Positions 12,681-23,666 of a stretch of 64,000 nt of DNA are shown here, piece by piece. Within the stretch, counting starts at the first letter, position 1, and each line of letters begins with the position of its first letter. A program made the position numbers and the translations under genes. The stretch covers positions 29,358,501 through 29,422,500 of the forward strand of contig CM073894.1 in NCBI GenBank assembly GCA_037176705.1, read 5' to 3'. Source of the DNA: Molossus alvarezi (taxonomy: Eukaryota; Chordata; Mammalia; Chiroptera; Molossidae). The notes beneath the pieces were generated by a model. That model was not told where the DNA came from, did not search any database, and worked only from the letters and a program-made list of their open reading frames with translations.

Positions 12681-15600
12681 GACAGTATACCACTGAACCA
12701 TTTAGCAGTGGCATTGACAGTTTCTTCCTACTTCATCCAACATCTATATTGTTATCAACCACAAACAATCACCCCTCACTACCATTAATTACTATTTACT
12801 CTCACAGACAAAACTAGATGCATTCATTTGATCACCATCTAAATGCAACAGGCGACATCTCATTGTATCTGAAATGTCACAACTCAGTCTAAGGAAAACA
12901 ATTCTGCCCGACAGCACTGCAGAGGAGTTTGGAAGCCACGGTTCACACCATGGGCAGCCACCTTCTCTGAATGACTGGACTCTACAGGAATATTGAACAC
13001 AAGGACAGGCAAGTCTGTGACCTGGAAGAATTTAAGTGGTTTCATCATTAGACTGCTGTGTGTGTTTTTTTTGGACAGAAGCATTATGTTGCTACCCTAC
13101 ATCGGCTTCTAGATCAAAAGTGAACTCTGACCTGGTTTTTTTTGTACAAGGTAATTATAAATATACACACCAAATAAGTTTAAAATAAAATGATTAATGT
13201 TCTTAAATATACTGGCACTGGCGAGCCTCACTAACATCTTTTAAGAACTGAATCCGTATTAACTAAATAAAAAATCGTCAAGAAGTCCCCCTCTCCGAGT
13301 GGGAGGCACATACCACGTTGTCAGTGAATTCTGGGACAGAAATAGCAGTTACTATAACACATAAACACTCTCGGCGTCCAATCTGAAGTGCAGCAACCCA
13401 AGCAAACATGGGTGGCATTCCCTTGATGAGGTGAAATAAATGTCACCAAGTATAAAGTTCTAGATTTATTCACTTCCAGTGAAGAATGGAAAGGACATAA
13501 TCTCACAACTCAATCTATTTATCAGGATGGGGAAATCCACATAAAAGAAATGTAAAATCCTAGCAGCTTGGGAAGCAAAAGAATATCAGTAAACACTTGG
13601 GAGAAGAAAGAGAAATAGATATCCCTAGTATCAATGCTGGACACCTTTAATACTTTTAATATTCATTTTATATAAATGAACACCACTCTGCAGAAACAGA
13701 GCTTTGAAATGGTGTTAGTGAGGGACAGGAAGGCACTATCAGAATGTTTGTGTCAGATCCAAATCAACAAAATGATGTTTTAAAGATGCATATCAATTAA
13801 AATATTCAGTGACACTTCTCTCATCTTCAAAGTTCCACATGAACATAGTAATTTATTACAAGTAGGATTAGTTAAAGCATATTTTCTTCTATTTAGTTAC
13901 TGCATCGGAACTTTTCCTAATTGCCATAAAGTTTTCAAGAATGGTCTGATTTGTCAACGGTCTTAAGACATTTGCTTATGGCTTGAGAAACCAACACTAG
14001 GAAAACGAGATAGAATCTAGAGATTGTTCGCGATAAATTTTCAAAAGCCTAGAAGCCCAGTTTAGACTGGTGCTGAGTAAATCTGGGGCTAACAGTGGTA
14101 ATGAGAGCTGTATCACTATTTTTAAATATCACAAGGGGCATATTATTAGCTCCCCACTATTATAAGAAAAAGAGTCAGTCTGATAATAATAGACAGGGAT
14201 TTTAAAATCCTGTAGATATTTAGGATTAAGATATTGGCCAAAGAAAAGGCATGTAAAGACAACAGTGTATAATTTCTAAAAGATCTATTATTCTCCACTG
14301 TTTCTGCGGAGGAAGCACAGGCTTGCCCATATCATCTGACACACAAGTTTCCACTGGATAAAAGATAAGGAGCAATAGCTCAAAGTTTCCTGATTGGAGC
14401 AAGCACCATGGCTTTTATCTATTTAGTGGCCTTGTGTGTCACCATTATCTCTTTATCAACCTATTTTTCAAGGAGACATTCCAATGATATAAATATTTTG
14501 TCTAATGAAGCAGAGACCCTACAGTAAAGGGTATTCTTTGCAAACTACTCAAAACTGCACTAGGCATCTTCACCATCTCTTAAGGAAGTAATTTCATACT
14601 TTGCAAACAGTGTGTTCAAACAGAGTTTGAAGGTTGCTTAGGAGTTAATTAATTCCCTCTTGCAACTCTTTCCAGCATATATATGCACCATATCTCAGAC
14701 CATAAGTCTCTCTACTAGATTAATTAGCATCATGGTTAACAAACAGCCTGAATCATTATAGAAAGAGATTATAAATTAAACTCCCCAAACTAGGTACACA
14801 ATATCCTGGATTTTATATAACAGCTGTTTGATTGATCTTAGTAGTATTGTAAAGGAATACTTTGTTTCCCGGGATCATTTCACTTATTCAGTGTTTCCTC
14901 CTGTCCCTTGCACATGTTGTTCCCAAAATTTACTTGCAAGAACTACATTTAAAATAATTAAGAAAGCAGAAAAATGTTCAGAGCAAATGCCTGCTAGGTG
15001 CAATGAGTTACCTCTCCCAAGAGCAACAGGTGATAAAAGTTCAGCCATCTGCAAAGTAGATGAAACAGTTTGTGAATTAAAAGACCCTTGTCAAATCCTA
15101 AAAATGCAGGCTGAAGGCTGCTCTCTACTAAAGCTTGAAAACTGTGTATGTCTTTTGATTATAACAATACATGGTGAAACAAATATGTAAACATGAGACA
15201 CACACATGCACACACGTACACATAATCATTTATGGCAGAATTATGAGTGATTTTGCTTTCCTCTTAGTGCTTCATTTTATTCAAGTTATCTTCATTAAAT
15301 ATGTTTCAACTTGCAATTAAAAGAAACGATAAATTTTTCTTAACTTTAGGGAAGGAGGCCAAATTGTTTGAAATATGCCAATTACTGAAGGCTTCCTCCC
15401 CTCCAGGAGCTTGCAAGTAGTTTTCAAATTATTCTAACTACCACCGCTATAAAGAAATGTATTAAAAAGCTAATCAGCAAGGGTTAAACTAATGGGGCTA
15501 CAGCTATTCACAAACACCATAATTCGGTTTTGTAAATAGCTTAACTAAAGCATAAAATAAAATAATTAATTTTAAAATGTACTTGAATTATTAAATAATT

Positions 15601-16115
15601 GCAAACAGATCAAGATCTTTATTCATATATAAGAAATCTGGAGTTTTACTTGGACCAAGAGTTTTAGAAACTAAAATACTATTCTGGTACTTACAGTCTT
15701 GAATAGGAACATGGAAAGCACAGTGCAATCTCAAAGTCTTCAAGTTCAAATAAAATGTCAAGATTAATTTGTGCCTTAAATAATTAGGTATCGTTCTTGA
15801 AATAAGGGAAAATATTTAATTAAAGTGAGTAAAATTGAAAAGAACTTCTAGTTTCGCACTTATAATTTCCTAAGTGTCTGCATTAAGAAAGCAGAAAAAT
15901 GTTATTGCATAATCATCCATGTGTGTTACATATGTTTAAAAAAGAAAGAAAGAAAGGAATTGATTGGATATTCAACTAACAGAAACACCATCTTGCAATT
16001 TTAAAGAGCTGTCTCCTCTCATAACCACTCTTATTTTTCCTATATTTATATATAGGCAATAGGTGAATGAATATTCAATAAATATTAATCCAGTGGCAAC
16101 TCAGACTTGGTACTA
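12681..16115. other. 3.4 kb unique intronic DNA, possible conserved noncoding segments
   Basis: No interspersed repeat is recognised. The stretches 14620-14830 and 15310-15650 are rich in TTAATTAA- and TAAT-type motifs with low simple-repeat content, a texture often seen in conserved regulatory DNA. That is only an impression; no alignment was possible. A 121-codon open frame at 14828-15190 begins with TTG, not ATG, and is not supported as a gene. Confidence 0.4.
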
Positions 16116-16125
16116 AAATATTTTT

Positions 16126-16880
16126 TTATTGTTGAAAGTATGAGAGACGTATCCCCTTTTTCCTCCATTGAGCCCACCTCCTCCCTGTTCCCACGCACCT
16201 CCTGCTTTCCCCAAACTACTGTCTGTGTCCACTGGTTGTGCATATAGGCATATAAGTTCTTTGGTTTATTTCTTTCCAAACCCCCTCCCCTCTTCCCTCT
16301 AAGATGTGTCAGTCTATTTCCTACTTCCATTTCTCTAGATGTATTTTTGATCAACAGCTTATTTTGTTCATGATATTCCATAAATAAATGAGATCATACG
16401 GTACTTATCTTTCTCTGACTCGCTTATTTCACTCAGCATAATACTCTCCAGGTCCCTCCATGTCATCTCAAAGCGTAAGAGATCTTTCTTTCTTACAGCT
16501 ACATAGTACTCCATTGTACTATGTACCATAGCTTTTTTATCCACTCATCTACTGATGGACACTTGGGCTGTTTCCAGATCTCAGCTACTGTAAATAGTGC
16601 TGCTATGAACATAGGGGTGCATATATTCTTTATGATTGGTGTATCAGGATTCTTACAATATATTCCTAGAAGTGGCATCACTGGGTCAAATGGCAGTTCC
16701 ATTTATAATTTTTTGAGGAAACACCATATTGTTTTCCACAGTGGCTGCACCAGTCTGCATTCCCACCAGCAGTGTACTAGAGTCCCCTTTTCTCCACACC
16801 CTCGCCAACACTTGTTTTAAGATTTGTTGATGGCAGCCATTCTGGCAGGTGTGAGGTGATGTCTCAGTTATTTAAATTTC
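16126..16880 (-). pseudogene. 5'-truncated L1: ORF2 C-terminal end and 3' UTR
   Basis: In minus orientation this encodes the C-terminal end of the L1 ORF2 (reverse transcriptase) protein: a stretch around 16702-16499 reads [15 protein letters not shown], then [20 protein letters not shown] and [12 protein letters not shown] pyrimidine-rich 3' UTR and an A-tail (seen as T's at 16121) follow. The frame is broken and only about 750 bp survive. Direct repeats aaatattttt at 16116-16125 and 16963-16972 appear to enclose this L1 together with the SINE pieces beside it. Confidence 0.88.
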
Positions 16881-16962
16881 TCTCTCCCTTACTCGGTCTC
16901 TAAAAACTCAATAAAAACATATTTTAAAAAATAGCCCGGCCGGTGTAGCTCAGTGGTAGTGA
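16879..16962 (+). repeat. SINE tail joined to SINE head (permuted fragments)
   Basis: First comes a plus-strand SINE 3' end (tttctctctccctta, actcaataaaaacat, A-rich tail to about 16934). It is followed directly by only the first 27 nt or so of a SINE head (cccggccggtgtagctcagt). The body between head and tail is missing on both sides, so this is not a normal 5'-truncated SINE. It sits at the 5' edge of the adjacent L1, with a shared tttctct at the junction. Confidence 0.75.
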
Positions 16963-17791
16963 AATATTTTTAAATGGAACCTCCAGATTCTAGTATTTTT
17001 TTAAAATTTAAATACCATGTTTCATTTTCAAGTAATAAGAACTAACTCTATTATTCTTAGAATTGTTTTCAATGCAACCGTTTTTAAAAACATCTATACT
17101 GAGAAACTTAACTTATAAATCTAGAAAGAAAACAACCTACCACTAAAAGTATACAAGTCATTGAGAAGTAACCTCCAGAAAACACAAAAACAGTAATAAA
17201 AATGTGAAATATGCAAATGCAAAAATTAGAGACAAGCTATTTTATCTATTTCATCTATTTTTAAAGGGACCCTAAGAATACACCTATCAATATATAACAA
17301 TGTATTTTAAAATTTGCACAAAGTTGATATGAAAAAGCAATCCTAATCTTTAGAAAGCACCATGCGGCATTTCTAAATGTTATTGCCACTTTGTTGACTC
17401 TCTGTCCCAGAGTAGATCACCTCCAACATTAGTACTCTGACCTTATGGAAAACTGACAGATAAAGTTTATGGTGAGAAAAAATGAATTTTTATAGGTTTC
17501 CAAAAGGGAATTCTTATGACACTAAAGGCTATATAATAATATTGATTTGATAACCAACATTTTTACTGTCGAATTATAAACTTAAGATTTCTAGAAAAAT
17601 ATCCAAGTGAATTTGCAGTAAAATACAATAAAAGAGAAGCCTGAGCTCATCATAAACAGTCTACAATCTCTGTGCGAACTTTAAATATGCACACAAAATG
17701 ATTTTTTAAATCAGGTTTTGTTTAAAATTTTTCATGTCCCAAGATTTACCTTTTACATTGGGACTGACTGACCCTCCTCCCAACATTTATC

Positions 17792-18103
17792 AAAAGTCAG
17801 TTATGACCTGGCCAGTGTTGCTCAGCGGTTAGAGCACAGGCCTACGCACCGAAGGGTCACGGGTTCGATTCTTGGTCAAGGGCACATCTCGTACCTGGGT
17901 TGCAGGTTAGACTCCCCAGCCCGGTAGGGGCGCATGTGGGAGGCAACCAATCGATGTCTCTCTCTCTCTCTCTCTCACTCTCTCTCTCTCTGTCTCTCTC
18001 TCTCTCTTTCCCTCCCTTCCTTCCCTACACTCTCTCTAAAAAAACTCAATGGAAAAAAATAGCCCAGGGTGAGGATTAACAACAACAATAAAAAGTTAAT
18101 TAT
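17792..18103 (+). repeat. VES-type SINE with long (TC)n body
   Basis: The head 'gacctggccagtgttgctca' starts near 17806, with B box 'gggttcgattcttgg'. A (TC)n tract spans 17957-18008, and the tail ends near 18090. Imperfect flanks aaaagtcagttat (17792-17804) and aaaagttaattat (18091-18103) are a likely aged target-site duplication. Confidence 0.92.
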
Positions 18104-18563
18104 TAGCTCCCACCTTTCTGAACATATATTTCCCATGCCTATTTCTAGTTTCCCTCTGTTTTAAAGGCAAATATACACTGTACAGAAAATAAGCATTATT
18201 TTCTTGTAAAATCATCCTCAAAAATCAATTAGAATATTCAAAATATTCCATTCTCACTAATGAAAATAAGTTGCTTGCTGAAATGACACTCTTCCATTCC
18301 ACTGCCTTAAAAATTAAGCTGGCATGGATAATAAAAGTGTTTTCTTACTGAATATGCTTGGCATTCAAATATTTTTAAAACAAATACTAATCCATAATTA
18401 GATTTCCCAGCACAATCTATAGAGAATAGAATTTTGTTTCTATTTTTCTGAGAGAATATAATTTATATTAACATTATAAGAGGTATAACAATGCCATCAC
18501 TTATATAAACCTATAAACAAACATGCAGATGAATGTTTGTTATCCTTTCGTGTCTGATTTTTA

Positions 18564-18975
18564 TCATTCATTCATTTAGTAAATATTTCTTGTACCTACT
18601 ATGTGTCCATCCTTATTCCAGGTGCTTGCAGATACATTAGGCAGCACAGCAAATGTCCCTGTTCTCATAGGAATGTCTTTCTAATTGGAGTAAAAAGGCA
18701 ATCATCGAGTAATTGTACATCAGATAATGGCAGTTACTATAAAGAAAAATAACACAGGGCAACAGAGGACAGGAGTTGCTGGGAACCAGGACTGGGGAAA
18801 GACAGTATTTTAAATAGGGTTGTCAGAGAACACCTAGCTGATGATGAGAGAACATCTACCCAGAAACCAGAGGACGAGAGGGAGGGGCTCTGCAGATCTG
18901 GATCTAAACCCTTTGAGGCAGGGGGCACAGCAAGATCCTGAGATGGAATATGCTTGGCATGTGCAGAGAGTAGGA
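18564..18975 (-). repeat. L2 LINE 3' fragment
   Basis: Begins with the reversed L2 end 'attcattcatttagtaaata', followed by 'tgtacctactatgtgtccat' and 'aaatgtccctgttctcatag'. It then matches the upstream L2 pattern through 'ccctttgaggcagggggcac'. Confidence 0.75.
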
Positions 18976-19011
18976 AGGTCTGTGTGACTGCAAAGCATAA
19001 ACAAATTTGCT

Positions 19012-19260
19012 TTATTCAACAAGCATTTATTGAATGATTACATTCTAAAAATTATGCTGAGTGTTTTGTGATATTAAGATGACCCAAATATAGTTTCTGG
19101 CCTCAGGCCTGGATAAAATAACAATACAGAGTGATAAGTGTTATAAAACACTTGAGCTGGGTCTCAAAGAGAGACCAATAGCGAGTTGTACTTCAGAAAG
19201 ATGAACCAAGAGTCCAGAAAGGACAGAGAGCCAAAAATCCCAGCTACAAAGGGGAGCTGA
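19012..19260 (-). repeat. L2 LINE 3' fragment
   Basis: 'ttattcaacaagcatttatt' starts a second L2 3' end in the same orientation as the one at 18564, followed by 'gataagtgttataaaacact' and 'tgagctgggtctcaaagaga'. Confidence 0.7.
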
Positions 19261-19635
19261 AGAAATGTGCAGAGACTCTTGGCTCACTCGGTAATCAGCA
19301 ACCCTTTTCTCTTTTTGCTTTCTTTTAGAATTCAGGCTAAAATATTTCATTTCCCCGGTGTGGGGAAGGGAGGTATGTTCCAGTCTTCCAAAATGATATT
19401 GGTGGAAAGAAGGCTCAACATTGGAACGTGCCCTCTGTTGGGAGCCAAGACACAGCTGCACAACCTTGAACAAATCAACAAGCCCAGGGGCTGACCCACC
19501 CCCGGCCTCTGGTACCAGGCCCTCCTTCCAAGCCCTCCAGCCCCCTGCCTTCCTATCATCTTCACCCTCAACTACATTTCATGTCTTCCAAGTTTTCTGC
19601 TGAAACAGATATCTTAGTGTCCATTCTCTACTCAA

Positions 19636-20150
19636 AAGCTTATGATTATTTCTGCAGGAGGAGAGAATTACTTACCAAGACCTCTTACAATTTGGTTCCA
19701 AGCTCCTATTTTGCCTCAATTCTGATCACGCTCACAGACACATCACTATTCCTCAGAATAGGCTCCTTGCCATTTTTTTCTAACAGTCCCTACACATTCC
19801 CACATCCAAGCAGCTAGTGCTATTTGTTCTTCCTGGAATCCTGTCACCTTTACCACCTGTCAAATTTCTACACAGAGTTCAACACTCCATTCAAATCCAC
19901 TCTCATCCATGAAGGCTCACAACAAATGCTCGCCCATATTCGGCCCCTGAGAAGTAATTACTCCTTCCCACCTCCGTTAGACCAGTGACCACTGCCCACC
20001 TATACTCTAGTTATATAATACATATGTGTGCCTTCCCAACCGGATTTCAGTTCGGTGGCAGCAAAGTTTATGAACAATTCATGTTTATATGTATTCATAA
20101 CCAGCAAAGTTCCTTACACACAACAGGCATTCAATGAATCTATTCTGAAT
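19636..20150 (+). repeat. L2 LINE 3' fragment, opposite orientation
   Basis: L2 sense order: 'caagacctcttacaatttgg', then 'ttcttcctggaatcctgtca', 'catgaaggctcacaacaaat' and 'ggcattcaatgaat'. With the two reverse pieces to the left, it forms a head-to-head group of independent L2 insertions. Confidence 0.75.
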
Positions 20151-20566
20151 TTTCATCAATAGGCTACAGTAAACCCTTGCCTTAAGAAGAAGGCAGGGAA
20201 AAAGAGATATTCCTGGACTGGAAATTACAGCAGCAGCAAAAAGTGAATTGTCCGGGCATTACTACTGCATTCACCTAGTCACATAAGCTCTAAGTCAATG
20301 CAGATCTCATTCCATGAGAAGATAAAGACAATAAAAACTATTAAAGAGGAATGGGGAAAGGCAAAGCATAAAGCTACTAAAACAATTCACTGAACAAATA
20401 TTTACTAAATGCATCGCTGAGAACACAAAGGTGAAAACAGTGAGAAAAGCCTGAATTTTCACATGCAGGATTTCTAAGTGCAGAGTGTTGGCCTGTAAAT
20501 CACTGCTTCCTAAAGTATGACCCAAAGAACAGCTGTAAGGGCCAAAAGGGACTGGCTAGTGACACC

Positions 20567-20598
20567 CAAATCTGAATCCAAATCTGAATCCAAATCTA
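20567..20598. repeat. Short tandem repeat, 12-bp unit
   Basis: About two and a half copies of ccaaatctgaat / ccaaatcta in a row. Confidence 0.85.
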
Positions 20599-21676
20599 GG
20601 AAACGATCTTGCCTAAATTGTGATTATGTAGACACTCTCTCCCACGACTGCTTTTGAATGCTAAAAGGGCTTCCTTTATTTTCAGTGACTATAAACTGCT
20701 CAGATAGAAAATTTGAGTTCCAGATAATTGAATACATTCCCTGCTCTGAGATAAGTTCTATCCATGCACAGGTTGCTTTAGTAATTAAGGCACAAGCAAC
20801 TCTGCCATCATGAATGAAAAGGGAGGAATTTATTAAAATGTGCTATATAGGGGATGTTGTGTGGGTTATAGTGAATAGCTGTTTGCTTTGTCCTCTGAGG
20901 TCAAAATAACACAAACAGAATGGAAATGCAACAAAGGGAGTTCAGGTTAGACACGGAGGAGCTGTGATTCACACTACCAGGTGACACTCTGACCCTTTTC
21001 TTTTGCAGAGTTTGAAAGAAGAGGTTACCTGCTTTATTCTAAGACAGTTTAGCGTGAAACAAGCAGATGTTAAGATGAATTCTTAGGGTTTCTCACAGAG
21101 ATGTTTTCTATTGTATGTAACCATATGCGTGTGTATTGCAAAAATATGAAACTGTCATTCTAAGAATTAAAATAATATACCCAAAATACCATCTCCATCT
21201 AAGATAAAATGTGACTTAATCTGCCCTTAGCCATGAGGCTTTCAAAGATCTAATAACTCTTTCTTATAAATCAACATCAACAATATGAATTACCAAATGA
21301 CTTGTTTGCATCATGAATAAATTCAAATTGCTTATTCCTTCAAAAACTTATATATGTGAGTACTACAATATCCTTGTTTAAACAATTGTCTATGCATAGA
21401 GTTAAAAGGAAATATATATTTTTTATTTACTCATAGAAGAATATACTCTAACAAAAGCATTGGTACAAAGTCATTTCGCGGATTTTCCTATAACCCTTGT
21501 AATTGAATATTTTCCATTCAAAGCCACTTTGATATCTTGTCATTGATGCCACCTTAACAATAACAAACGATTCTATAAAATTTAGTCCATAGACTCTCAC
21601 ACATTAAACACATTACTGTATCCTTTACATATATAAATGGTTTATGCCAATGATATTAACAAATCTATTTCTTAAT

Positions 21677-21765
21677 ATTCATTTATTCATTCAACAAGTA
21701 TTCACTGAGGGTCTACATGGAGGCCCTGTGCTAAGTGGAAAGATACAAAAATGACACAATTACAG
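21677..21765 (-). repeat. L2 LINE 3'-end fragment
   Basis: 'attcatttattcattcaaca', then 'ggaggccctgtgctaagtgg'. Reversed L2 terminus. Confidence 0.75.
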
Positions 21766-21904
21766 AAACACAACATTACAATACCAACATATGTGCAGGA
21801 CATCAAAAGGGAACCAACAGCCACATGTATATATATACACTAAGCACCCAGAAAGTTCAAAGGTCCAAGCATCTAGCTATGCAAAATAATTGAGGAAGTG
21901 TGGC

Positions 21905-22400
21905 AGATACTTTCAGGATGGCTTGCTGAGCACTCATTCCAATTATCCTTCTCCTTGCCTTCCTCCCAAATAGAGGCGGAAAGATGAAATGATTTTATCT
22001 CATTCTAGAGGAACTTACGTGACACGCTTTGGCCAATGAGATATAGGTGGAAGTCCCCATGAGCGGGCATCCCTTTCTAAAGAAAAAGACAATGCTGCCC
22101 AGGAAGAGAAGGTTGCTGAGCTCCCTTCACTTTTCTTCCTGCTTCAATATAAATACAAATTCTATAGATACAAAAGAAAGTCATATGTGAAATGAGAAAC
22201 AAAAGTTATATGGCTAAGGACAGTGGAGAAGGAAGCTGCTACCTGGATCTCTGATGACATCAGTTACCTGTAAACTAACTGCCTCCAGATTTCTTCTGAC
22301 ATGAGACCATAAAACCCTTCCTCACTTAAGTCATAATAAGATGTTCTACTACTTGGAGACAGAGGCATTTTTACCATTAAAAAAGAGCTATAAAGAAGAG
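21905..22400 (+). repeat. Ancient LTR-like mammalian repeat, family uncertain
   Basis: 'ggccaatgagatataggtgg', 'ggaagctgctacctggatct' and 'ctgatgacatcagttacctg' follow an order that recurs in old mammalian LTR-type repeats. I cannot name the family. The GTAAC site at its 22265 end was not accepted as an exon boundary for this reason. Confidence 0.4.
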
Positions 22401-23650
22401 GAGATATTTGAGTTAGACAATGCCCTGTCCTTCTTTGATTTAGGCCATGATGTAGTCCTTTTTAGCTAGAAGAAATAAAAACAATTTCGAGTTTTCATGT
22501 CCACAATTATCCTACAATTTTCAGTGATCTAGATTACTTCAATAAACATGTTCCAATTCCTCTGTGGAAACCCATTTCTTACATAGTCATTATAAGATTT
22601 TTATTTCTTTTCCTAACTGAAACATTCAATCAGACAAACCTATTAAATTTTTTTATAGTATGGCATTGGCATTGATAATTCATACATGAAGCATATATAT
22701 ACAAATAAATAGCTAAAAAAAAATTAGAAAGAAAGGGGTAAGAAAACAGAATGGGGAGAGGACAAAAAGAAAGAACCCAGCTTATTTGAGAGTATAAACT
22801 ACGTTTTTCAGGTTTGTGAGCACTTTATATAAAGCAGTCTTACAATAAATAAAAGACAAGGTAACAGTATTTTTTAAATAGGAAAAACTCCCTTAATTTG
22901 AAATTAGCCATTCTGTTTATGAAAAATTTTCAAGCTTGAAAAGTATATATCCAACAAACATTCTGTGTCCAATTCACCCCTGGTATTATTATATTATTAT
23001 AATGTCCCACCTATCTCTAGTAAACTCCCTCAGCAGTATTTTTTTCTCTATATAAGTTTCTGTTGGGCATATTTTCGATGTGTATGCTTCTTGGGATGGT
23101 TTCTGTAGTACAGTGCTAAAAAGATTCATTAATTTCAATCACCATCAACTCCATACGCCACATATACTTTTTCTGCCTTTTTTGTTCAAATATATTTCAC
23201 TGTGGCCATTCAGGGGAAAATTACACATTCCAATAACATTTGAGTTCCTCTCAGTTGCACTTTCAGTGGTTCAGGGTAATGATAGAGTAAAGAAGCGTGT
23301 TCTTTACAGGCTCCCCTTTTTTTTTCTTCTTTCATTTTTCATTTGGTAGAATTTCAGCTTCGAATCTCTTGTGCCAAAAAGCAATGGGCAATGTCTAATG
23401 CTCTAACAGTGCCTGACTCTGGAGAGAAGGGGAGTGAGAGTCAGAAGTCACTCGTATTCTCAGCTTTTAAAGAGAATCAGCATATGGAATAAGCAACTTC
23501 TTTTCTTATTTTCCTAAAATAAAATTATGGAGCCATAATGGGGGAAGGGGAATAGAATTAGAAAATTTTCAACAATCTCTGAGTGTGGGTAGGGGCTAAA
23601 AGGGGTGAAATTATCCAAACTTCTAACCCTAAATTTTCACTGAAATTAGT

Positions 23651-23666
23651 AAAAAAAAAAAAAAAA
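23651..23666. repeat. A16 homopolymer
   Basis: Run of adenines, no associated element recognised. Confidence 0.95.

Noticed and set aside
14828..15190. 120-residue open frame
   Set aside because: It begins with TTG, has no ATG near the start, no splice signals and no recognisable domain; within chance expectation for this base composition.
22265..22285. Minus-strand donor-like TTACAG/GTAACT
   Set aside because: It lies inside an old LTR-like repeat, and no matching acceptor was found.
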